Source of the DNA: Rhizobium anhuiense
GTDB lineage: Bacteria; Pseudomonadota; Alphaproteobacteria; Rhizobiales; Rhizobiaceae
Assembly (NCBI RefSeq): GCF_003985145.1
Contig: NZ_ML133527.1
Coordinates: 242,088-306,087 of the forward strand
Direction: 5' to 3'
DNA length: 64,000 nucleotides
Shown piece after piece: positions 35,364 through 44,124 of the stretch. The position numbers and the translations under genes are program-made. The notes below the pieces were generated by a model. That model did not search any database, was not told the origin of the DNA, and saw only the letters and a program-made list of their open reading frames with translations. The stretch's first letter is position 1; each line of letters begins with the position of its first letter.

Positions 35364-36086
35364 ATGGATGTTGCACGCAGTGAGCTTTTCGAGACCAGCA
35401 CTCCTGTCGCTTGCGCTTCCTGCCAGGCACGGCACGGCGTCGTCTGCGGCGCCCTGTCGAGTGGTCAATTGAGAGAGCTCAACCGCCACTCTCTGCGCCG
35501 CAAGATCGAGGCCGGCTGCGAAATCATCGCCCAAGGGGCGGAAAGCTCTTTCTATTCGAACATCATGCGCGGGGTGGTGAAGCTCTGCAAGGTGATGCAG
35601 GACGGGCGCCAGCAGATCGTCGGGCTGCAATTCGCCCCCGATTTTGTCGGCAGACCTTTCGTGCGTGAAAGCACGCTATCGGCTGAGGCTGCGACCGACG
35701 CCGAAATCTGCGTCTTTCCCCGTAACCTGCTCGACCGCATGATATCCGAGACACCAGAGCTGCAGCGCAGCTTGCACGATCAGGCGCTGAAGGAGCTCGA
35801 TGCCGCGCGCGAGTGGATGCTGACGCTCGGCCGGCGCACCGCAGGCGAGAAAGTCGCAAGCCTGCTTTACCTTATCGCCACACATGCCGAACCGCAGACC
35901 GCCACGAGCACCGCCTTCGATCTGCCGCTATCGCGCGCCGAGATCGCCGATTTCCTCGGGATGACGATCGAAACCGTCAGCCGCCAGATGACCAAGCTGC
36001 GCAAGCGGGGCGTCATTCACATCGAGAACTTTCGACATATCGTCGTCCCCGATATGGATGAGCTGCAGAGCATGACCAGCGCGTAA
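35364..36086 (+). CDS. fnrN: FnrN-type oxygen-responsive Crp/Fnr regulator
   Basis: The 240-residue protein has the Fe-S cysteine pattern of Fnr/FnrN: Cys17, Cys20 and Cys28 (CASCQARHGVVC) plus Cys75 in KLCKVM. A cyclic-nucleotide-like beta barrel follows, then the Crp HTH LSRAEIADFLGMTIETVSRQMTKLRKRG with the E-SR DNA-contact residues. It activates microaerobic genes such as fixNOQP in rhizobia. The ATG at 35364 is chosen because it places the cysteines as in known FnrN proteins. Two anaerobox-like sites lie upstream. Confidence 0.93.
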   Translation: MDVARSELFETSTPVACASCQARHGVVCGALSSGQLRELNRHSLRRKIEAGCEIIAQGAESSFYSNIMRGVVKLCKVMQDGRQQIVGLQFAPDFVGRPFVRESTLSAEAATDAEICVFPRNLLDRMISETPELQRSLHDQALKELDAAREWMLTLGRRTAGEKVASLLYLIATHAEPQTATSTAFDLPLSRAEIADFLGMTIETVSRQMTKLRKRGVIHIENFRHIVVPDMDELQSMTSA

Positions 36087-36126
36087 AAAAGGGATCAAAT
36101 GCCGCATTCGGCTTTCCGGTCCGGGA

Positions 36127-36555
36127 TCAGCGCGTGATTATGACACGGGTATTGGCAAGGCCGGCCTGTCGTGCCAGCGAGAAGAACTGGGCAGCATTGT
36201 CCGGATGTAAGCGAACGCAACCATGCGAGGCCGGCCGGCCCAGCCGCTTCAGGTCGAAGGTGGCGTGAACGGCGTAACCGCCGTTGAAAAACACGGCGAA
36301 GGGCATCGGCGCATTGTCGTATTTCCTGGAGCGGTGATCGCGCGACAGCCATTTGGCGCTCCACGAACCGGTCGGCGTGACATAGCCGTTGCGCGCGGTC
36401 GAAACCTTCCAGCGATATTTGACGAAGCCGTTCTCGGTAACGGTCATCGTCTGCTTGCCGATGCTGATATTGGCGACCAGCGTTGCGGCCTGAGCGGCAA
36501 CCGGAGAAAACTGCAGCAATAAACTTGCGGCCGCAGCCGCCAAAATCGTCTTCAT
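36127..36555 (-). CDS. L,D-transpeptidase (YkuD family), secreted
   Basis: The 142-residue protein has a signal peptide (MKTILAAAAASLLLQFSPVAAQAA) and a single catalytic domain with VHATFDLKRLGRPASHGCVRLH. Cys113 in SHGC is the nucleophile and His97 the upstream conserved His. Such enzymes make 3-3 crosslinks in peptidoglycan or attach lipoproteins or outer-membrane proteins to it, in the periplasm. It is convergent with fnrN and stands alone. Confidence 0.88.
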   Translation of the reverse strand: MKTILAAAAASLLLQFSPVAAQAATLVANISIGKQTMTVTENGFVKYRWKVSTARNGYVTPTGSWSAKWLSRDHRSRKYDNAPMPFAVFFNGGYAVHATFDLKRLGRPASHGCVRLHPDNAAQFFSLARQAGLANTRVIITR

Positions 36556-36704
36556 GATAACCCCTCTTCGGCCCGCGCAGCTTCATTGCGCCCTCACGGA
36601 AGAGAGACTACGGCAATACTTATTATATTGCTTTAATCCGAATGGTAATCACAACTCTAACGAGCCAAGGCGGGAGTTACCGGAGTAAGACACCGGCCTC
36701 TGCT

Positions 36705-36905
36705 TCACTGGAGCTTGCGCGCCGCCGAAGGCTGCTTGAGCTGTTGGTAGGCCTTGTTCATCTTCTCGCGGATCGAGGCCATTGTGCCGAGATTATGCCC
36801 GCAGGCCGCACAGGTGATGATGTCGGTCTCCCGGATCTCGGGACGTTCGAACTTCATCTTCGTGCTCTTGCACTTCGGGCACGGTAACTCAACCTGAACT
36901 GTCAT
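36705..36905 (-). CDS. Small zinc-ribbon protein
   Basis: From the ATG at 36905 the protein has 66 residues with two Cys pairs, CPKC and CAAC, spaced as in a zinc ribbon (ELPCPKCKSTKMKF ... IITCAACGHNLG). A basic helical tail follows. It may bind nucleic acid or another protein; function unknown. An upstream in-frame start at 36971 is less likely. Confidence 0.7.
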   Translation of the reverse strand: MTVQVELPCPKCKSTKMKFERPEIRETDIITCAACGHNLGTMASIREKMNKAYQQLKQPSAARKLQ

Positions 36906-36986
36906 CGCTCTGCTTCCGGTCTGATAAGATATGAGGCGGTTCGAATAAACCTTTGCGGCGGCCATGTCCACCGGGCGTGATGTACC

Positions 36987-37967
36987 CTAGAGAAAACACA
37001 AGAACAGCCCGAAGATGATGCCCGTAAGCACCATGCAGCTGGCATAGAACACCGAAACGCCGTCCTCGATATCGGCCGCAGTGGCCATATCGCGCCCGGG
37101 ATTGTTGATCATCGGCTCGGCCACGATGACGCCGCCATAGACCCGAGGGCCGGCGAGTTGGACATTGAGCGCACCTGCCATTGCCGCTTCCGGCCGGCCG
37201 GAATTCGGCGAGCGGTGGAGGCCGCCATCGCGCATCGCCACCCGAACCGCTTCTCGGCTGGCACTGGTGCCGCGCCTGATCCAGGCGCCGGCGGCGATCA
37301 GCAGGATCGAGAGGCGGGCGGCCGGCCAGTTGGCGACATCGTCGAGCCGGGCGGCCGCCCAGCCGAAATCGATGTATTTTTCCGACCTGTGGCCGATCAT
37401 CGAATCCGCGGTGTTCAGCATCTTGTAGGCAAGCAGTCCCGGCAGGCCGAAGACGGCATACCAGAGCGCCGGCGCCACCACGCCATCGGAGAAATTCTCG
37501 GCAAGGCTTTCGATCGCCGCGCGGCAGACGGCCGGCTCGTCCAAAGTCTCGGGATCGCGCCCGACGATGCGGGAAACGGCGGCCCGCCCACCGGCAAGCC
37601 CTTCGTCGCGCAGCGCAATAGCGACGGCCGCGACGTGATCGGCAAGGCTCTTCTGCGCCAGGAAGATCGCCACCAGCCCGGTCTCCAGCAGGATGCCGGC
37701 AAGGCCGAACAGCGCGAAGAACCGGTCGAACACCAAGCCTGCGGCCACTGCCAGAAGAAGCAGCGCCAGGATGGCGGCGACGCCGTTCATCCGGCGTTGC
37801 GAGCCTGTCAGGCTTGATGGGTTGAGCTGCTGGTCGGCATAGGAAATCACCGCGCCGAAGATGGCGACGGGATGCGGCACCCGCGACCACAGCCATTGCG
37901 GATCGCCGAGGATCCGGTCGAGCAGCAGCGCCAGAAGCAGCACGAGAAGGTTTTCGTCGATCGTCAT
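36987..37967 (-). CDS. cobD: Adenosylcobinamide-phosphate synthase (CbiB/CobD)
   Basis: The 326-residue integral membrane protein has the CbiB opening LLLALLLDRILGDPQWLWSRVPHPVAIFG, the conserved ADSMIGHRSEKYIDFGWAAARLDDVANWPAARLS, and NSGRPEAAMAGALNVQLAGP. It attaches aminopropanol phosphate to adenosylcobyric acid. Last gene of the cobABCD string; it overlaps cobC by four bases. Confidence 0.93.
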   Translation of the reverse strand: MTIDENLLVLLLALLLDRILGDPQWLWSRVPHPVAIFGAVISYADQQLNPSSLTGSQRRMNGVAAILALLLLAVAAGLVFDRFFALFGLAGILLETGLVAIFLAQKSLADHVAAVAIALRDEGLAGGRAAVSRIVGRDPETLDEPAVCRAAIESLAENFSDGVVAPALWYAVFGLPGLLAYKMLNTADSMIGHRSEKYIDFGWAAARLDDVANWPAARLSILLIAAGAWIRRGTSASREAVRVAMRDGGLHRSPNSGRPEAAMAGALNVQLAGPRVYGGVIVAEPMINNPGRDMATAADIEDGVSVFYASCMVLTGIIFGLFLCFL

Positions 37968-38986
37968 CGCTCAAATCTCTGAAGGGCTTCGATAAGCCGC
38001 CTGTCCGCCGCCCCATCGGGCGTCAGCCCGAAACGCAGCCACTCCGGCGCATAATCGAACTTGCGGACGAGAATATGATGGCGGCAGAGATGCGTGTAAA
38101 TGTCGCCGGCTCTCGCATCGGCGACAAGGGTAAACAGCGCCGTTCCCCCCGCCGTCCGTAATCCCGCTCCCATCAGCGCCGCATGCAGACCGGCGCAACG
38201 TTCATCGATACGGCTACGGATCGAAGTAACATCCGAGCGCAGCAGCGACGCTGCAATCGAAAGCGCCGGGCCGGAAACCGCCCAGGGGCCGAGCCAATCC
38301 TCGAAGCGCGCGAGAATATCGCTACGCGCAATCGCAAAGCCGAGCCGCAGGCCGGCAAGTCCGAAGAACTTGCCAAAAGAGCGGAAGATGATGAGGTTGG
38401 AAAGTTCTTGCACGCGAGCCGCCAGGCTCAGCGCCGGATCGGTATCCCCGAAAGCCTCATCGACGACGAGCAGCCCATTTGCCGCTTTCATCCTGTCGTG
38501 CAGTGCGACCAGCGTTTCCGTCGACCATATGCGCCCATCCGGATTGTTCGGATTGACCACAACCGCGAGCCGATGCTCGATCCCGATTGCGGCAACATTA
38601 TCGACCGCGTCGACGGCAAAGCCGGCCGAAGCGAAGGCGCGCGCATATTCCCCATAGGTCGGCGATACCACGGCAACCGTGTCGTCCAAGGCGCCAACCG
38701 GCTTACCCGCCGCGATGAGGCGCGGCAGCAACTGGATCACCGATTGCGTGCCGGGCACCGGCAGCGGCAGGATCTCGCCGCTGCCATAATGATCGCGCGC
38801 CGCGCACCTTGCCTCATCGACGAGATGCCGGTCCGGCAGCCGATGCCAGGCCCTTGCCGGAATGTCGGGCAAGGCGACAGGGCATGGATTGATGCCGGTG
38901 GAAAGATCGAGCCAGTCTTCCGGCCTGCCGCCGAAGGTGGCGGCAACGGCGGTGATGCCGCCGCCATGGGCGATCGGTGCGCTCAT
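37964..38986 (-). CDS. cobC: L-threonine-O-3-phosphate decarboxylase (CobC)
   Basis: The 340-residue PLP-dependent fold-I aminotransferase-like enzyme has WLDLSTGINPCPV, the VVNPNNPDGRIWS segment, VVDEAFGDTDP and the PLP-Lys region IIFRSFGKFFGLAGLRLGF. It makes the aminopropanol phosphate used by CobD, its neighbour. Start and stop overlap cobB and cobD by four bases each. Confidence 0.92.
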   Translation of the reverse strand: MSAPIAHGGGITAVAATFGGRPEDWLDLSTGINPCPVALPDIPARAWHRLPDRHLVDEARCAARDHYGSGEILPLPVPGTQSVIQLLPRLIAAGKPVGALDDTVAVVSPTYGEYARAFASAGFAVDAVDNVAAIGIEHRLAVVVNPNNPDGRIWSTETLVALHDRMKAANGLLVVDEAFGDTDPALSLAARVQELSNLIIFRSFGKFFGLAGLRLGFAIARSDILARFEDWLGPWAVSGPALSIAASLLRSDVTSIRSRIDERCAGLHAALMGAGLRTAGGTALFTLVADARAGDIYTHLCRHHILVRKFDYAPEWLRFGLTPDGAADRRLIEALQRFER

Positions 38987-40290
38987 GCGGCAGCTCCGGC
39001 CAGATCGATCAGATGCATGTAGGAGCCCGCCACCTGGTCGCGCCGGAGGCCGGCAGCACCCAGATCGGTTCCGAGGGCATCCTGCGTTGCAAACAGCCGA
39101 TTCCCCTCGCCCTCGGAGACGACGGTGGAATAGTGGAATTCATGCGCCGTCATCGTCCGCGCGAAAAAGGCGCCGTCGAGCGGCATGACGCGGCGATAGC
39201 CGAGATGGCGTTGCCGCTTGGCATAGCTGGTGACGACGGGCAGCAGGCCGAGCATTTCGTGGCGGCGCCCTTCCGCGTCAATCAGCCCGTCGCCGAGCAC
39301 CATGTAGCCGCCGCACTCGCCGTAGATCCTGATGTCTCGTGCCGCCGCATCGAGCATGCCGGCGCGAAAATTCTGCGCCGCGGCCAGCCGCCCGGCATGC
39401 AGCTCGGGATAACCGCCCGGCAGATAAATCGCATCGGCATCGCCAGCCGGCGCCTCGTCGGCAAGCGGCGAGAAGAAGGAGATCGCAGCACCCCGGCGCC
39501 GCCAGCCGAGCAGCATGTGCTCATAAGAAAAGGCAAAGGCGACATCGCGTGCCACCGCGATACGGGCGCCCAGCGGCATCAGCCGCTCGATATTGGCGGC
39601 CGACGGCCGGTTGAGCCCCTGCCTGGCGATGCGCAGCAGGAATTCAAAATTGCATTCCTCGGAGACCGCATCCGCCGCGTGATCGATGAAATCTTCGAGG
39701 CTCGCATGTTCGCCGGCCTGGACGAGGCCGAGATGGCGCTCCGGCAGCGAAAGCGCCTTGTCGCTGCCGATCACGGCGATGACGGGCATGCGGATAGCGT
39801 CAAGCGCCTGGCGCAGCATCGCCTCGTGCCGTTCGCTGCCGACCTTGTTGAGGATGACGCCGGCAACGCGGACATCGGCGCGGAAACCGGCAAAACCGGC
39901 GACCAGCGGCGCCACCGACTGCGACATGCGCGAGGCATCGACGACGAGCACCACCGAAAGACCGAGCTGGGCGGCAAGATCGGCCGCCGTGCCCTTTCCG
40001 TCGGCCGCTCCGTCGAAAAGCCCCATCATTGCCTCGATGACGAGGATGCGGTCGCCGGAGCGATGCAGGGCCGCATTGGCCGAGATCAGTTCAGGGCGCA
40101 TCGCCCAGGGATCGAAATTCAGGCAGAGCGTGCCGCTTGCCGCCGCATGGAAGGCGGGGTCGATATAGTCAGGACCTGCCTTGCCCGGCGCGACCGCGAT
40201 GCCGCGGCGGCGAAGCGCTCTGAGCAGCCCGAGCGTCACCGTCGTCTTGCCGGCGCCGGAGGAAGGGGCTGCGATCAGGAGGCCGCTCAT
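38983..40290 (-). CDS. cobB: Hydrogenobyrinate a,c-diamide synthase (CobB)
   Basis: The 435-residue amidotransferase starts MSGLLIAAPSSGAGKTTVTLGLLRAL with a dethiobiotin-synthetase-like P-loop and has GPDYIDPAFH and the glutaminase Cys in IYGECGGYMVLG. It amidates the a and c side chains. ATG 40290 gives the usual length; in-frame sequence above it lies inside cobA. The cob set (cobN, cobB, cobW) fits the oxygen-dependent late-cobalt route. Confidence 0.93.
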   Translation of the reverse strand: MSGLLIAAPSSGAGKTTVTLGLLRALRRRGIAVAPGKAGPDYIDPAFHAAASGTLCLNFDPWAMRPELISANAALHRSGDRILVIEAMMGLFDGAADGKGTAADLAAQLGLSVVLVVDASRMSQSVAPLVAGFAGFRADVRVAGVILNKVGSERHEAMLRQALDAIRMPVIAVIGSDKALSLPERHLGLVQAGEHASLEDFIDHAADAVSEECNFEFLLRIARQGLNRPSAANIERLMPLGARIAVARDVAFAFSYEHMLLGWRRRGAAISFFSPLADEAPAGDADAIYLPGGYPELHAGRLAAAQNFRAGMLDAAARDIRIYGECGGYMVLGDGLIDAEGRRHEMLGLLPVVTSYAKRQRHLGYRRVMPLDGAFFARTMTAHEFHYSTVVSEGEGNRLFATQDALGTDLGAAGLRRDQVAGSYMHLIDLAGAAA

Positions 40291-41126
40291 GCCTGCACCT
40301 TGCCGGACCGGCGGAACGGATCGGGTTGCAGGCGCCGTCCGCCGAGCGCGCCGAGCCAATCGAGCGAGGCTCTGAGCCGCACCACCTCGCCAACGACGAC
40401 CACCGCCGGCGGCTCCAGCCCGGAGGCGGCAACGGCCTCGGTCGCCTCTCCGAGCGTCGTTTCCAGCACCTGCTGCCGGCCGGTGGCGGCATTACAGACG
40501 AAGGCGACGGGTTCCGACGGCAGCCGGCCGGCGGCGAGGAGATTGGCGCTGATCTCGGCTATATGCTTCATCGCCATATACATGACGATGACGGGCGAGC
40601 CCCGGCCGATCGCCTCCCAGTCGATCCTGTCAGGCACGATACCGGAGGAATCATGGCCGGTGAGGAAGGTCACGGCATGGTTGATATCGCGATGTGTCAC
40701 CGGAATGCCGGCATAGGCAAGCCCGCCGATACCGGCGGTGACGCCGGGCACGATGCGGAAGGGAATATTGTGCTCGACCAGCGTCAACGCCTCCTCGCCG
40801 CCGCGGCCGAAGACGAAAGGATCGCCGCCCTTCAGCCGCAGCACGCGCTTGCCGGCGCGCGCCAGATCCACCAGCCGCAGCGAAATGTCGCGCTGTTTCG
40901 CGGAAGGCTTGCCGCCGCGTTTGCCGGCATATTCCACCAGCGTTTCCGGCCGCGCCAGTGCCAGGCATTCCTCGTTCACCAGCGCGTCGTGCACGATGAC
41001 GTCGGCCTCGAAAAGCCCCTTGGCGGCAAGCAGCGTCAAAAGCCCGGGATCGCCGGGACCGGCGCCGACGAGCCAGACGCTGCCCGGCTCCAGCGCCGGA
41101 AGATGGGAGAATGCGGCATCGATCAT
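40287..41126 (-). CDS. cobA: Uroporphyrinogen-III C-methyltransferase (CobA)
   Basis: The 279-residue SAM-dependent enzyme has VWLVGAGPGDPGLLTLLAAKGL, LRLKGGDPFVFGRGGEE and VPGVTAGIGGLAYAGIPVTHR, the family signatures. It makes precorrin-2, committing uroporphyrinogen III to the corrin branch. It is not fused to siroheme domains. First gene of cobABCD on the minus strand; no riboswitch is visible in the ~140 bp upstream. Confidence 0.94.
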   Translation of the reverse strand: MIDAAFSHLPALEPGSVWLVGAGPGDPGLLTLLAAKGLFEADVIVHDALVNEECLALARPETLVEYAGKRGGKPSAKQRDISLRLVDLARAGKRVLRLKGGDPFVFGRGGEEALTLVEHNIPFRIVPGVTAGIGGLAYAGIPVTHRDINHAVTFLTGHDSSGIVPDRIDWEAIGRGSPVIVMYMAMKHIAEISANLLAAGRLPSEPVAFVCNAATGRQQVLETTLGEATEAVAASGLEPPAVVVVGEVVRLRASLDWLGALGGRRLQPDPFRRSGKVQA

Positions 41127-41280
41127 CCTGTTGATCTAGGCCCCGCAAAGGGCAAGGTCAACGCCGCGCCCGTCACCTCACTGGAAGTTGCTGAGATTGC
41201 TACGACTCACTTCGTGAAGAGGCGGATTCGATTTCACAACAAACCCGCCCAACAATATGAATAGATTATAATATCATCAC

Positions 41281-41309
41281 GAAGGCCAGCCGCGGCGCAG
41301 CCGGCCTTC
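41281..41309 (-). terminator. Hairpin after the nucleoside hydrolase gene
   Basis: An inverted repeat GAAGGCC ... GGCCTTC with a GC-rich interior lies just beyond the stop codon at 41317. No strong T-run follows, so it may be an imperfect terminator or RNA-stabilising hairpin. Confidence 0.4.
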
Positions 41310-41316
41310 CCGGCCG

Positions 41317-42270
41317 TCAGGCGGCAAGCAGCGTGTTGCGGATGAGGTCGATGACCTTCTCCGATTCGATGCCGGTGCAGACGATCTGGCTCGGCAGTCC
41401 GTCCCAGTCTCCATTAGGCGGAAAATGCCGGCCGTCCCGCTTGACGATCGTCTGGCCATCGGCGATGCCGCCACAGACGACGCGCACAGCACCCGATATC
41501 GACGAGAACAGCTCGGGCGCCACGACATAGACGCCGGCGCAGCTGTCATGCACCATCATGCCGTCTTCGACCGCGTGCTTATAAAAATCGATATAGGACT
41601 GCGAGAGCGCGTCGAGCTGCTTGAGAGCCTTATCACCCCTCGCCGCCATCTCGCCGAGATAGCTGCGGCTCATCGTGGTGATCGCGGTGACGTCGAGGCC
41701 GATGACGGCCACTTTCCACGGCGCGGTCATGACGATGTCGGCAGCCTCGGGATCACCGTGAATATTGGCCTCGGCGACCGGCGAGACATTGCCCGGCACA
41801 TAGAAATTGCCGCCCATGATAACGACGTCCTTGACCAGCGTCGCAATCTCGGGGTCTTCCTTCAGCGCCAGCGCCAGGTTGGTCATCCGGCCGACGGCGA
41901 CGAGGCGGACCTCACCCGGGTTGGCGCGCACCGTGTCGATGATGAAGCGATGCGCCGGGCGCGCATCGAGCGGCAGGTCGATCGTTTCCGGCACGTCGAT
42001 ATCGCCGAGACCGTTGTCGCCATGCACCATGGCCGGCCACGGCCGCTCCGCACGCGAGGAATCGATGGTGACGCTGGCGCCCTTGGCAACCGGTGCCGCA
42101 ATATTCCATTCGCGCTTGAGGAAGAGCGCATTGCGTGTCGTCGTCTCGACTGAAGCGTTGCCGAAGACCGTGGTAATGCCGAGAAGGTCGATCTCGGCAT
42201 GACGGTGCAGGAAAAGAAGCGCCATGGCGTCGTCAACGCCAGGGTCGGTGTCATAGATGACCTTGTGCAT
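41317..42270 (-). CDS. Inosine-uridine preferring nucleoside hydrolase
   Basis: The 317-residue protein begins MHKVIYDTDPGVDDAMALLFL, the Asp-rich calcium site of nucleoside hydrolases. It also has VVIMGGNFYVPGNVSPVAEANIHGDPEAAD and ends near a conserved loop with HDSCAGVYVV. It cleaves ribonucleosides to base and ribose. ATG 42270 has AGAGGA 7 bases upstream. It lies between cobE and cobA on the same strand, which may be a chance insertion into the cob group. Confidence 0.88.
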   Translation of the reverse strand: MHKVIYDTDPGVDDAMALLFLHRHAEIDLLGITTVFGNASVETTTRNALFLKREWNIAAPVAKGASVTIDSSRAERPWPAMVHGDNGLGDIDVPETIDLPLDARPAHRFIIDTVRANPGEVRLVAVGRMTNLALALKEDPEIATLVKDVVIMGGNFYVPGNVSPVAEANIHGDPEAADIVMTAPWKVAVIGLDVTAITTMSRSYLGEMAARGDKALKQLDALSQSYIDFYKHAVEDGMMVHDSCAGVYVVAPELFSSISGAVRVVCGGIADGQTIVKRDGRHFPPNGDWDGLPSQIVCTGIESEKVIDLIRNTLLAA

Positions 42271-42341
42271 GAGATATCCTCTAGATGTGAACCCGTGAAG
42301 CTGCCGGACGGCGCCGCGAATTGGCGCCACCATAACGTCGG

Positions 42342-42761
42342 CTAGGCTTTCTGCAACCCGCTGCGGGCAACTGCCGCCGTCGCATGCGCAGATTTGATCT
42401 TGGCGACGGCAAGCTCGGCATCCGGCCCCGCAGCCGCCAGCGCAGCTGCCTCGGCAACCCCATGGCAGCCGACGCGAGCAAAGACCTTCGCGGAGGGATT
42501 CTTGAGCCGCGGTGTCTCCTCTTCCAGCCGCGGCGCGTCGAAAAACACGACGGGCACGGAAAAATGCGCGGCAACGGCAAGGATCGCCGGCTCATGTCTC
42601 CGGCTTTCGATCGAGGCAATGGCTGCGAGTTCCGCAGCAGCAATACCGGCTGCGTCGAGCGCTGCGATCGCAAGCGCCAACACCTCGGCAGGTAGCGTCC
42701 CCCGCTCGCAACCGAGGCCGAGCACGTGGCGCCTCGCCCTACCGAAAGAGATATCGCTCAT
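42342..42761 (-). CDS. cobE: Cobalamin biosynthesis protein CobE (CbiG C-terminal-like)
   Basis: The 139-residue protein matches the CobE/CbiG C-terminal domain: VLGLGCERGTLPAEVLALAIAAL near the start, IASIESRRHEPAILAVAAHF in the middle and FARVGCHGVAEAAALAAAG later. Its role in the aerobic cobalamin route is not fully known. The ATG at 42761 is preferred on the start of the conserved GLGC motif. It is divergent from a TSUP permease. Confidence 0.85.
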   Translation of the reverse strand: MSDISFGRARRHVLGLGCERGTLPAEVLALAIAALDAAGIAAAELAAIASIESRRHEPAILAVAAHFSVPVVFFDAPRLEEETPRLKNPSAKVFARVGCHGVAEAAALAAAGPDAELAVAKIKSAHATAAVARSGLQKA

Positions 42762-42862
42762 GGAAAACCGCCGAATGCGCCCTGCCCGTGTCCTCGCAGC
42801 CATTGCAGCTTGGTGCGGCAAATGCAACAAGGCCGTCCGAAATCCCTGCCTGGAATACCACC

Positions 42863-43648
42863 TTGCCCGATATCGCCTTCCATCTGCTTCTGCTGCTCTG
42901 CATCGCTGCCTTTTTTGCCGGTTTCGTCGATTCCATTGCCGGCGGCGGCGGCCTCGTCACCGTTCCCGTCATGCTGATCGCCGGCATTCCGCCGCTCCAG
43001 ACCCTCGGCACCAACAAGGTGCAGTCCCTCTTCGGCGCCGCCTCGGCCACGATCGCTTATGCTCGCAAGGGCCATGTGGAGCTGCGTGAGCAATTGCCGA
43101 TGGCGCTGATGGCCATCATGGGCGGCGCACTCGGCGCCGCACTCGCCACGATCGTGCCCGGTGAGGTGCTGGAGGCGATCATGCCGGTGCTGCTGGTGGC
43201 GATCGCGATCTTCTTTGCCGTCAAGCCGAACCTCAACGACCTCGACAAACACCGTCTCATCACACCCTTTGCCTTTGGCTTGACGCTTGTTCCGGTCATT
43301 GGCCTCTATGACGGCGTCTTCGGCCCCGGCACCGGTTCCTTCTTCATGCTGGCCTTCGTCACACTCGCCGGCTTCGGCGTGCTGAAGGCGACGGCCCACA
43401 CCAAGCTTCTCAATCTCGGATCGAATTTCGGCGCGCTCATCGTCTTCACAAGCTTCGGCGCGATCCTCTGGAAGATCGGCCTGTTGATGGGCATCTGCCA
43501 GTTCCTCGGCGCGCAGCTGGGTTCCCGGCTGGCCATGCGCATCGGCGCAAAGCTCATCAAGCCTCTGCTCGTCTTCGTCTGCATCGCCCTTGCGGCGAAG
43601 CTGCTCGCCAACCCGGCAAATCCGCTGCGCATCTGGCTCGGCGCCTGA
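42863..43648 (+). CDS. TSUP-family membrane permease (TauE/SafE)
   Basis: About 261 residues with some eight transmembrane helices. The duplicated TauE/SafE motifs are seen: AFFAGFVDSIAGGGGLVTVPVML with GTNKVQSLFG in the first half and GVFGPGTGSFFMLAFV with HTKLLNLGSNFGAL in the second. The start is uncertain; TTG 42863 places the first helix correctly and no ATG is at hand. The family moves sulfur or carbon anions; substrate unknown. Divergence from cobE does not imply cobalt transport. Confidence 0.8.
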   Translation: MPDIAFHLLLLLCIAAFFAGFVDSIAGGGGLVTVPVMLIAGIPPLQTLGTNKVQSLFGAASATIAYARKGHVELREQLPMALMAIMGGALGAALATIVPGEVLEAIMPVLLVAIAIFFAVKPNLNDLDKHRLITPFAFGLTLVPVIGLYDGVFGPGTGSFFMLAFVTLAGFGVLKATAHTKLLNLGSNFGALIVFTSFGAILWKIGLLMGICQFLGAQLGSRLAMRIGAKLIKPLLVFVCIALAAKLLANPANPLRIWLGA

Positions 43649-43758
43649 CACGAACCCTCGACCATCTTCATTACCTCTGGCGTAATTGATACGGTACATC
43701 GCCTTCCCGCATGATCGGGCTGCCTGGAATTGACGGGCGATCAAGAGGAGATGACCTG

Positions 43759-44124
43759 ATGAATGACGCAAACAACAACGCAGAGCGCTATCTCGCCGTC
43801 TGGAATGAGACGGATGCCGCTCGCCGCCGCGCCCTCATCGCCGAGAGCTGGAGCGAAGCCGCGACCTATATCGACCCACTGATGCGCGGTGAAGGCCATG
43901 AGCAGATCAATTCGCTGGTCGAGGCGGTGCAAAGCCGCTTCCCCGGTTTCCGCTTCGCCCTGATCGGCGCGGCCGACGGCTACGGCGATAACCTGCGCTT
44001 CTCCTGGGGGCTCGGCCCGGAAAATGGCGAAGCGCTGATCAAGGGCACAGATTTCGCCGAGCTCGAAGGCGGCAAGCTGAAATCCGTGCGCGGTTTCATA
44101 GATTTGCTGCCGGAAGCCGCCTGA
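43759..44124 (+). CDS. NTF2-like (SnoaL-type) protein
   Basis: The 121-residue protein has the cone-shaped NTF2 pattern AERYLAVWNETDAARRRALIAESWSEAATYIDPLMRGEG near the start. It has no clear catalytic residues to name. ATG 43759 has AAGAGGAG 8 bases upstream. Its stop codon overlaps the start of the XRE regulator by one base, so the pair is cotranslated. Confidence 0.8.
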   Translation: MNDANNNAERYLAVWNETDAARRRALIAESWSEAATYIDPLMRGEGHEQINSLVEAVQSRFPGFRFALIGAADGYGDNLRFSWGLGPENGEALIKGTDFAELEGGKLKSVRGFIDLLPEAA

